Source: Mycobacterium sp. 236(2023)
GTDB taxonomy: Bacteria; Actinomycetota; Actinomycetes; Mycobacteriales; Mycobacteriaceae
Direction: 5' to 3'
Assembly (NCBI RefSeq): GCF_029623955.1
Contig: NZ_JARSBP010000008.1
Coordinates: 218,151-282,150 of the forward strand
Length of the DNA stretch: 64,000 bases
Under the pieces are notes generated by a model that searched no databases, was not told the origin of the DNA, and saw only the letters and a list, made by a program, of their open reading frames with translations. Made by a program: the position numbers and the translations under genes. This document shows, one piece after another, positions 57,558 through 64,000 of the stretch (within the stretch, counting starts at the first letter, position 1; each line of letters starts with the position of its first letter).

Positions 57558-58451
57558 TCAGGGCTTGTCGGGACTCCAGTAGGCCAGCATTTCGGCCAGC
57601 GTCTCGAACGCCGCGGTGTTGACGCCGTAGGTCGCCTCGAAGTGCACGCTGAGCGGGAAGCCGAGTTCGGCGACACCGTCGATGACGCGCTTGTACAGAT
57701 CCAGCATCAGCAGACGGCGGCCAGCGGGATCGGTGTCGGCAAGGGTCCTGACGAACTCCTGCTCTTTCGCGACGGCCTCGTTGCCGGGGTCCTGGATGAG
57801 CCAGTTGATCAGCCCGACGCGGCTCTCCACCTTCGGCACGAAGCCGAAGGACAACAGGATCTCGGGCCGGTGGTCGGTCTTGTCGGCGAAGTCGGTGAGC
57901 ATGCCGACGATCGCATCGGAGTACAGCAGTTGCGTCATGCCGTAGGTCGCGCCGCGGTCGCACTTGAAGTTGAAGCGGCCATGTTCGCCGTCGCGCGTCG
58001 GGATCAGGATGACGCCGCGGTTGGCGACGACACCGTCGAACATCGACAGGGCATCGGTCGGCGCGACACCCGACCCTTCACCGTCGCTGAGAGTGCGCGG
58101 CACGCCGACGAAGGCGATCCCCTCGAACCCGCTGTCGCCGAGTTCGGTGAGCCTGCCGTGCAGCGCGGCCTCGTCCATGAACGCGGTGACCTGGGTGCAC
58201 AGCCCCTTGATGCCGGGCAGCTCCGGCTTGATCATCTTCCAGAAGTCGAGAACGTCGAGCTTGGGCTTCATCTCGATCGGACGGTCGCCGTCCTCCTCGA
58301 TCATGCCGGGGATCATGACGTGACGGATCCGGCCGCCCAGCCCTGCCTCGGCGGAACACCGCAGCACCTTCTCGGCGTCTTCGAGAGCCTGTGCGCGGCC
58401 TCGCTCGACATTCGGCGGCACCAGCTCAAGGGCGATGGTGTTCAAGCTCAC
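57558..58451 (-). CDS. Mycobacterial-type methylenetetrahydrofolate reductase (Rv2172c-like)
   Basis: The 297-residue protein matches Rv2172c almost end to end: SLNTIALELVPPNVERG, EAGLGGRIRHVMIPGMIEED, PKLDVLDFWKMIKPELPGIK, and GVPRTLSDGEGSGVAPTDAL. These proteins form a separate, shorter MTHFR type, NADH-dependent and described as flavin-free, replacing MetF in mycobacteria. It supplies 5-methyl-THF for methionine synthesis. GTG 58451 gives a length close to Rv2172c; in-frame ATG 58529 would add 26 residues. Confidence 0.87.
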   Translation of the reverse strand: MSLNTIALELVPPNVERGRAQALEDAEKVLRCSAEAGLGGRIRHVMIPGMIEEDGDRPIEMKPKLDVLDFWKMIKPELPGIKGLCTQVTAFMDEAALHGRLTELGDSGFEGIAFVGVPRTLSDGEGSGVAPTDALSMFDGVVANRGVILIPTRDGEHGRFNFKCDRGATYGMTQLLYSDAIVGMLTDFADKTDHRPEILLSFGFVPKVESRVGLINWLIQDPGNEAVAKEQEFVRTLADTDPAGRRLLMLDLYKRVIDGVAELGFPLSVHFEATYGVNTAAFETLAEMLAYWSPDKP

Positions 58452-58543
58452 AGCGTTGCTCCACATCTGGGCATTCGGGGAAAAATCACCATACCTGGGG
58501 CGCCACATCGTCACTGAGTGAGCTTTCATGGGGTAGAGCTCCT

Positions 58544-59722
58544 ATGAAGATGCCGCTGAATTCACTGACACCCAAGCCTCATCCATGCCTCGTCGTCGCG
58601 CTCGCCGTGATCGCGTGCCTGCTGGCCGCGTGCACCGGCGTCGAGTCGACACCCGGCTCGACGTCGACGAGCCCGACCGGGACGACGACGTCCACGTCGC
58701 GCTCCCCGTTCGAGCCGACGCAGACCCCGAAGCCGCCCGACACCAGCGTCGCGCTGCTCGCCTACCGCGCCGCCGACGAGATCGGACTCGTCGAGGGCAC
58801 CGAAGTGGTCGCCACCGCCAAGGGGTCGTTCACCCCGTCCAACGACCTGATCACCACCGAGGACGGCAAGTTCGTCTTCGCGCGCACTACCGACGGTCAG
58901 CTGGCGGTAATCGATGTCACCACCGGCGCGGGCGAGACCCGCGCGGTCCCCGTCGGTCCGACACTGGGCACCGGAGGCGGCAGCACGATCGTGTGGTGGG
59001 AGCAGCCGAACCGGCTGATGCGCCTGGACCTGTCGAACCCGCAGTCTCAGCCCGAACTGGACCGAACCGTCGATCTGCCGCCGGTCCCCGGGGTGCGCCC
59101 GGGCGACCCACGACTGGTGGTGGCGCGCGGCGGCACCGCCGTCGTGGCGCGGGTCGAGGCACCGCCGTCACCGTTCGGCGGCCCCGACACCCTGTACGCC
59201 GTCCGCGGTCCGGGACCCCCGTCGTCGCTGGGGCAGGTCGACGCCAACAGTCCCGTCTCGGTGGCGCGGCTGAGCCCAGATGGCGCGGCGCTGGCCTACG
59301 CGCTCTACCGCGGAACGGACAACGCCTGCGGGACGGCCGCCATCGTGACCTCGGATGCCGACGGCACCCAGCAGACCTTCGACGTGGCCGGGCCGGACGC
59401 GAACGCCGGTTCGCGGGTCACCAAGTTGTGGTGGCCGGCAACCGGGGCGCCGAAGTTGAGCCTGACGACGTGGGTGTGCGGGCAGCCGCAGACCTATCCG
59501 CCGGTTGTGTGGCAGGTGTCCGGCGATCACATCGCGCAGACCACGCCCCCGACGTCGGCGTTGCAGACCGCCGACGTCTCTCCGGGTCAGCGCGCATTGC
59601 TCCTTCCCAACACCGGTACCCCTGCGGATCCGGCCGGCTCACTGGTGTTCGAGGAGAGCAACCGCAGGATCTCCATCAAGGGCGACGTCGACGCCATCGC
59701 GGTGATCCAGCCGTCTCCGTAG
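58544..59722 (+). CDS. Lipoprotein with beta-propeller-like C-terminal region
   Basis: The 392-residue lipoprotein has a signal peptide with lipobox LLAAC (Cys30), a Thr/Ser/Pro-rich linker (33-65), and a domain with repeated short blades such as LITTEDGKFVFARTTDGQLA and VSVARLSPDGAALAYALYRG, typical of WD40/TolB-like propellers. ATG 58544 was chosen as the start with a signal peptide. No ligand or partner is evident. SelO follows 10 nt downstream, so co-transcription is possible. Confidence 0.75.
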   Translation: MKMPLNSLTPKPHPCLVVALAVIACLLAACTGVESTPGSTSTSPTGTTTSTSRSPFEPTQTPKPPDTSVALLAYRAADEIGLVEGTEVVATAKGSFTPSNDLITTEDGKFVFARTTDGQLAVIDVTTGAGETRAVPVGPTLGTGGGSTIVWWEQPNRLMRLDLSNPQSQPELDRTVDLPPVPGVRPGDPRLVVARGGTAVVARVEAPPSPFGGPDTLYAVRGPGPPSSLGQVDANSPVSVARLSPDGAALAYALYRGTDNACGTAAIVTSDADGTQQTFDVAGPDANAGSRVTKLWWPATGAPKLSLTTWVCGQPQTYPPVVWQVSGDHIAQTTPPTSALQTADVSPGQRALLLPNTGTPADPAGSLVFEESNRRISIKGDVDAIAVIQPSP

Positions 59723-59732
59723 GCTGGGAAGG

Positions 59733-61151
59733 ATGAGTATCGCGCTGCAGAGCCGGTTCGTCGGCGAGCTGCCCGAACTGGCCGTTCCGTGGAAAGCCGA
59801 ATCGGCTCCCGAGCCCAGGCTGCTTGTCCTCAACGAACCACTGGCTGACGAGCTCGGCATCGACGCGCAGTGGCTGCGTAGCCCGGACGGGCTGGGCCTG
59901 CTGACCGGCACGCTCGTCCCCGGCGATGCGACCCCGGTGGCACAGGCATACGCCGGCCACCAGTTCGGTGGATTCCAGCCTCGGCTCGGCGACGGCCGCG
60001 CGCTGTTGGTCGGCGAGCTCGAAAGTGTCGACGGCGGCGTGCGCGACCTGCACCTCAAGGGTTCCGGACGGACCCCGTTCGCCCGGGGTGGCGACGGCCT
60101 TGCGGCAGTGGGGCCGATGCTGCGCGAGTACGTCATCAGCGAGGCCATGTACGCGCTGGGGATCCCGACGACTCGGGCGTTGGCGGTGGTGGCCACCGGC
60201 AGACCGGTGTACCGGGAGACGGCGCTGCCCGGCGCGGTGCTCGCACGGATCGCATCGAGCCATCTGCGGGTGGGCACGTTCCAGTTCGCAGCGGCGAGCG
60301 GCGATCGCGGACTTCTGCGCCGACTGGCCGATTACGCGATCGCTCGTCATCACCCAGCGGCCGCCGACGCAGAGCATCCCTATCTGGCGCTGCTGGAGTC
60401 GGTGAGCGCGGCGCAGGCGCGACTGGTTGCCCGCTGGATGCTCGTCGGCTTCATCCACGGCGTGATGAACACCGACAACATGACGATTTCCGGCGAGACC
60501 ATCGACTACGGGCCGTGCGCGTTCATGGAGGTCTTCGATCCGGCGACGGTGTTCAGCTCGATCGACAGCTGGGGCCGCTACGCCTACGGCAACCAGCCGT
60601 CGATCGCGCTGTGGAATCTCGCGCGCTTCGCCGAGACGCTGCTGTCGCTGCTCGACGACGACGCCGACAAGGCCATCGGAATGGCCGAGGTGTCGCTCGG
60701 CGGCTTCCAGAACGTCTACGAGTCGGCGTGGACGGGCGGGATGGCGGCAAAGCTGGGTGTGCCCGGCGCCGCGCCGGGCGACGTTGCCCCGCTGATCCAG
60801 GATCTGTTGACGGAGCTCCACGAAAACCAGATCGACTTCACGTCGTTTTTCCGGACGCTGGCCGCGGTCGCGGACAGCGGCGACGCACGGGTGAGCTCTG
60901 CCTGGCTGGCGCGCTGGCGTGCGCTCGGCCCGGATCCGGCCCTGATGGATCAGGTCAATCCGGTCTACATTCCGCGCAACCACCTCGTGGAGGAAGCGCT
61001 GACCGCCGCGACGACGGGTGACCTCGCGCCGGTGGAAGGACTGCTCGACGCGATCCGGGCGCCGTTCGACGAACGGCCCGGTTTGCAGCGATTCGCCGAA
61101 CCCGCGGCGAAGGAGTTCAGCGCCTCGTTCCAAACCTTCTGTGGAACGTGA
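59733..61151 (+). CDS. selO: SelO/YdiU protein adenylyltransferase (pseudokinase)
   Basis: The 472-residue protein is a full SelO/UPF0061 member: AYAGHQFGGFQPRLGDGRAL (74-91), the KGSGRTPFARGGDG loop, and active-site-like MNTDNM and DYGP (246-261), where N and D coordinate Mg-ATP in the flipped orientation typical of SelO. It transfers AMP from ATP to Ser/Thr/Tyr of target proteins, often redox enzymes. The C-terminal TFCGT retains the conserved Cys found at the selenocysteine position of some relatives. Confidence 0.92.
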   Translation: MSIALQSRFVGELPELAVPWKAESAPEPRLLVLNEPLADELGIDAQWLRSPDGLGLLTGTLVPGDATPVAQAYAGHQFGGFQPRLGDGRALLVGELESVDGGVRDLHLKGSGRTPFARGGDGLAAVGPMLREYVISEAMYALGIPTTRALAVVATGRPVYRETALPGAVLARIASSHLRVGTFQFAAASGDRGLLRRLADYAIARHHPAAADAEHPYLALLESVSAAQARLVARWMLVGFIHGVMNTDNMTISGETIDYGPCAFMEVFDPATVFSSIDSWGRYAYGNQPSIALWNLARFAETLLSLLDDDADKAIGMAEVSLGGFQNVYESAWTGGMAAKLGVPGAAPGDVAPLIQDLLTELHENQIDFTSFFRTLAAVADSGDARVSSAWLARWRALGPDPALMDQVNPVYIPRNHLVEEALTAATTGDLAPVEGLLDAIRAPFDERPGLQRFAEPAAKEFSASFQTFCGT

Positions 61152-61161
61152 GCGCTGGCGA

Positions 61162-61167
61162 TAGCGT
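61162..61167 (+). promoter_or_regulatory. -10 box for leaderless WS/DGAT start
   Basis: TAGCGT is followed by 6 nt and GTG 61174. Confidence 0.45.
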
Positions 61168-61173
61168 TCAGCC

Positions 61174-62604
61174 GTGAGCGCTGACAATGTCCGCCTTGGA
61201 CTGCAAGACCTGATGTTCATCTACGGCGAGACGTCGAGTTCGAAGATGCACGTCGCCGGGCTGCTGCCGTTCACTCCGCCCGCAGATGCACCGCGCGACT
61301 ACCTGCGGAAGATGATCGATGAGGCGCGTGCGCTGGAGATCTTCGCGCCGTGGAACCGCAAGCTCGCCTATCCGCGGTTGCAGTTCAGCCCGGTGCACAG
61401 TTGGGTCACCGACGAGGATTTCGACTTCGACTATCACGTGCGCCGTTCCGCGCTTGCCAGCCCTGGTGACGAGCGGGAGTTGGGTGTGCTGGTGTCACGG
61501 CTGCACAGCAATCACCTCGACCTGACCCGGCCGCCGTGGGAGTTCCATTTCATCGAAGGCCTCGAGGGTGGCCGCTTCGCGATGTACATGAAAATCCACC
61601 ACGCGCTCGTGGACGGCTACAGCGCGATGCGGATGCTCGGGCGCAGCCTGTCCACCGACCCGAACGACCGCGACACCCGAATGTTTTTCAACGTGCCGAT
61701 GCCGGCGCGCTCCCGGCGCGACTCTGCCGCGTCCGAGGAGCCGTCGAACCCGCTTACGGCGGCGTTGCGCGCCCTCGGCGGGGTGGGTTCGGCGGTGTCG
61801 GGCGGGGTCAGTTCGGCGGTCGATCTGACGACAGCCCTGGTGAACACGCAGCTCCGCCGCGACGGCGACAACGCCCACATCTCCGGGTCGGTGTCGGCCC
61901 CGCACAGCATCCTCAACGCTCGCATCAGCCGCAATCGCCGGTTCGCCACCCAGCAGTACGAGTTCGACCGCGTCAAGAAGCTCAGCGCACAGCACGGGGC
62001 GACCATCAACGATGTGGCGCTGGCGATCATCGGGGGTGGGCTGCGAAAGTTCCTGCGCGACTTCGACAAACTGCCTGATCGTTCGCTGATCGCGTTCCTG
62101 CCCGTCAATGTTCGGCCGAAGGGTGACGAGGGTGGCGGCAATGCGGTCGGCGCGATGCTCGCCCCGATGGGCACCGACATCGAGGATCCCGTCGAGCGGC
62201 TGACGATGATCACAACGTCGACACGCGCTGCCAAGGCACAGCTGCAGTCGATGTCACCGGCGGCGATCATCGCCTACAGCGCGGCGCTGCTGGCTCCGGC
62301 GGGCGGGCAGATCGCCGGAGCCCTGACCGGCGTGCAGCCGCCGTGGCCGTACACCTTCAATCTGTGCGTATCCAACGTCCCGGGACCTCGGGAACCGTTG
62401 TACTTCAACGGGTCCCGGATGGAGGCGACCTATCCTGTGTCGATCCCGATTCACGGCATGGCGCTCAACATCACGCTGCAGAGCTACGCCGACACGATGA
62501 ACTTCGGGTTCGTCGGCTGCCGCGACCGCCTCCCGCATCTGCAGCGTCTCGCGGTGTACACCGGGGACGCCCTGGCCGAACTCGAGGCCGCCTCCGAAAG
62601 CTAG
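61174..62604 (+). CDS. Wax ester synthase/diacylglycerol acyltransferase (WS/DGAT)
   Basis: The 476-residue acyltransferase has the catalytic HHxxxDG motif IHHALVDG (141-148), where the second His is catalytic, and the C-terminal LCVSNVPGPREPLYFNG motif of WS/DGATs. It esterifies acyl-CoA to diacylglycerol or fatty alcohols, making storage lipids. Mycobacteria have many such Tgs enzymes, and this one has the expected length. A leaderless -10 box precedes GTG 61174. It converges with the HNH gene with a 4-nt overlap. Confidence 0.92.
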   Translation: MSADNVRLGLQDLMFIYGETSSSKMHVAGLLPFTPPADAPRDYLRKMIDEARALEIFAPWNRKLAYPRLQFSPVHSWVTDEDFDFDYHVRRSALASPGDERELGVLVSRLHSNHLDLTRPPWEFHFIEGLEGGRFAMYMKIHHALVDGYSAMRMLGRSLSTDPNDRDTRMFFNVPMPARSRRDSAASEEPSNPLTAALRALGGVGSAVSGGVSSAVDLTTALVNTQLRRDGDNAHISGSVSAPHSILNARISRNRRFATQQYEFDRVKKLSAQHGATINDVALAIIGGGLRKFLRDFDKLPDRSLIAFLPVNVRPKGDEGGGNAVGAMLAPMGTDIEDPVERLTMITTSTRAAKAQLQSMSPAAIIAYSAALLAPAGGQIAGALTGVQPPWPYTFNLCVSNVPGPREPLYFNGSRMEATYPVSIPIHGMALNITLQSYADTMNFGFVGCRDRLPHLQRLAVYTGDALAELEAASES

Positions 62605-63914
62605 AACGGCGGCGGTTCGTCGGGGTCGGTGAGTGTCAGTGGTGGTGGTTGCCAGCCCGGTGGGAGTGGTTCGGGTTCGATGGGTTCGGCGATGAACCGG
62701 GCGAAGGGGCTTCGGTCGTCGGGTTTGTCGTGGAACCAGTAGCCCTTGAAGAGCACGTGCTGGCGGCGGAAGTGGTTGCGCCAGAGTCGTTGCCGGACTT
62801 CTTCTTTGGCGGCGCGGTTGCGGTACTGGTTGTAGGTGCTGGCCTGACGGTGTTGGTTCAGCCGGGTGCGCGCGGCAGCGACCCGTTGGCGCTCTTCGGG
62901 ACTGCGGGGTCGGCGCAGTCCGGGGAACATCGCCGCACCGGCGGGGGTGCTGCGATAGGTCTTGCCTGATGGTGAGGTCCATACGATCGTGGCGTCGGGG
63001 TGTTGATGGTCCGACCAGCCGGTGTCAAAGGTTTTGTGGCGGTGGTGTTCTCGGCAGTAACACGCTAGGTTCCAGGGCACTGTCTGACCGCCGGCGGCGG
63101 GATCGTCGTGGTTGAACGGTTGCGTGTGGTCGATGTCGCAGCGCTGCGCGGGCACTGTGCAGCCGGGGAAGCGGCATGTCAGGTCGCGGGCGCGGATGAA
63201 GCGGGCCAGCGCAGCCGAGGGGCGGTATGTCAATGCTTGGCGTTCGTCGACGACGGGTTCTTCGACGAGGCGGCGGGTGGCATCACGAGCCAGCTCACGC
63301 ACCAGGGCGGCGTCGATGACGCCGTAGCCGGCCAGATAGCCGGGCGCATCGCTGTGCCCGGTGACGGTTTCGGCGGACGCGATCACGTTGAGCACCACCT
63401 GCGGCTCCGGAGCCGGCGGCAGGGCCGGCGCAGGCGGGGTGGCCGCGGGCGCAGGGGCCGCGGGCGCGGCAGCGTCGGCGCGGTTGGGACAGTCCTCGCT
63501 GTCGCAGGCGCAGCTGAACCGCTGGCCTTTCTGTATTGCGGTGAACGCATCGGCGCGGCGGGCCCGCAGACTGCGTGGATCCCCGGCGCACACCGTCTTG
63601 GCCATCGCCGAGAGTCGGGTGTCCAGGGCCGCACCCTCCTGCGCGGTCATCGTGGCGCGCACCACCGCGATCCCGTCGAGACCGACCTCGACACTGACGG
63701 CCCGCTCGTCGAAGGCACACACCCGGCGTTTCTTGACGGCCTCGGCGTCGAGCTTGTTGACCTCGGTGTCGATGGCGTCACGCACGTTGCGGCGCGACCA
63801 GCACGCCCAGTCCCGGATCTTGTCGGCCAGGGTCGCGTCGAGGCGCTCGATGACGTCCTCATCGACGACATCGGTGCGGGTGGGCGTGTCAGATGGTTTG
63901 TGTAGCTGTGGCTC
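62601..63914 (-). pseudogene. 5'-truncated DUF222-HNH endonuclease (13E12-type)
   Basis: The frame is open from 63914 (right after an in-frame TAG at 63915-63917) to the stop at 62601. The only plausible start inside it is GTG 63785 (394 residues). The sequence covers the second half of DUF222 (RLDATLADKIRDWACWSRRN, then AVSVEVGLDGIAVVRATMTA) and the complete HNH nuclease (DLTCRFPGC, CDIDHTQPFNHDD, NLACYCREHHRHKT). A full DUF222-HNH protein would have about 100 or more extra N-terminal residues, so the gene is broken at its 5' end next to sequence that looks like a transposase start. Confidence 0.72.
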
Positions 63915-63935
63915 CTAGTGAATGGAGCAGTATCG

Positions 63936-64000
63936 ATGGATGTGAGCACTGACGAGCCGATGTCGGGGGCTGACGCCGTAGAGGCGTTGAAGTCCGCGGG
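63936..64000 (+). CDS. Possible IS256-type transposase start (cut by window edge)
   Basis: ATG 63936 begins a 21-codon open frame, MDVSTDEPMSGADAVEALKS, that continues past the window. The pattern resembles N-termini of IS256-family transposases (two helices ahead of an 'ALKxSG' turn), and GGAG at 63924-63927 precedes it at good spacing. If correct, it is the element that displaced the HNH gene's 5' end. This rests on only 65 nt. Confidence 0.35.
   Translation, partial: MDVSTDEPMSGADAVEALKSA

Noticed and set aside
1..64000. CRISPR array, tRNA, rRNA or integrated phage
   Set aside because: No regularly spaced repeats, no tRNA-like cloverleaf that I could see, no phage structural genes.

Overview
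The window is high-GC DNA from an actinobacterium, almost certainly a rapidly growing mycobacterium (Mycolicibacterium-like). The markers are an MspA-family porin, an Rv0203-type hemophore, a WS/DGAT acyltransferase, a mycobacterial-type methylenetetrahydrofolate reductase, several deazaflavin (F420)-type oxidoreductases, maltokinase, PncA, and DUF222/HNH (13E12-type) genes. Genes are tightly packed with many 4-nt ATGA/GTGA overlaps. At least eleven starts look leaderless: a TANNNT -10 box followed by 6-7 nt and then ATG or GTG.

Layout. 1-3.2 kb: a GT4 glycosyltransferase cut by the window edge, a split-barrel flavoprotein, a DUF222 remnant, and an MFS exporter overlapping a PaiB-like protein. 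3.3-7.1 kb: an acyl-CoA dehydrogenase facing a large membrane-anchored alpha/beta hydrolase. 7.2-10.9 kb: a four-gene overlapping cluster of two polytopic membrane proteins, a 49-residue membrane peptide and a His-rich cupredoxin-like lipoprotein, of unknown function. 10.9-14.4 kb: a PAS-ANTAR regulator coupled to pncA, then glgX. 14.5-16.8 kb: a MarR-controlled ABC exporter preceded by a structured intergenic element. 16.8-20.7 kb: maltokinase, a proline-rich secreted protein, a HugZ/DUF2470 protein and a phosphoribosyltransferase. 20.7-24.5 kb: a PotABCD-like ABC importer.

24.6-30.9 kb: an Rv0121-type flavoprotein, a SigH-like ECF sigma factor with no anti-sigma gene beside it, DMT and MHS transporters, and the potassium transporter Kup. 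31-36.8 kb: a GH65 phosphorylase/hydrolase with beta-phosphoglucomutase (Rv3401/Rv3400-like), an LLM oxidoreductase, a rhomboid protease, a VOC protein and a nitroreductase. 37.1-39.3 kb: hemophore, secreted protein and esterase. 39.3-42.4 kb: a four-gene membrane/redox operon starting with a glutaminyl cyclotransferase. 42.4-43.6 kb: a zinc alcohol dehydrogenase sharing a very compact bidirectional promoter.

43.6-51.3 kb is the most distinctive block. A seven-gene operon encodes an SsuABC/THI5-type importer, an ACMSD-like amidohydrolase, a flavin hydroxylase closely resembling 2,6-dihydroxypyridine 3-hydroxylase, and a cupin. It is transcribed divergently from a GAF/PucR-type activator across two nested dyads. 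It reads as an undescribed uptake-and-oxidation pathway for a small, perhaps N-heterocyclic, compound.

51.3-64 kb: TetR, HrpA helicase, an MspA-like porin with a secreted partner, MTHFR, a lipoprotein, SelO, WS/DGAT, and a 5'-truncated DUF222-HNH gene next to what may be the start of an IS256-type transposase. No rRNA, tRNA or CRISPR array was seen.
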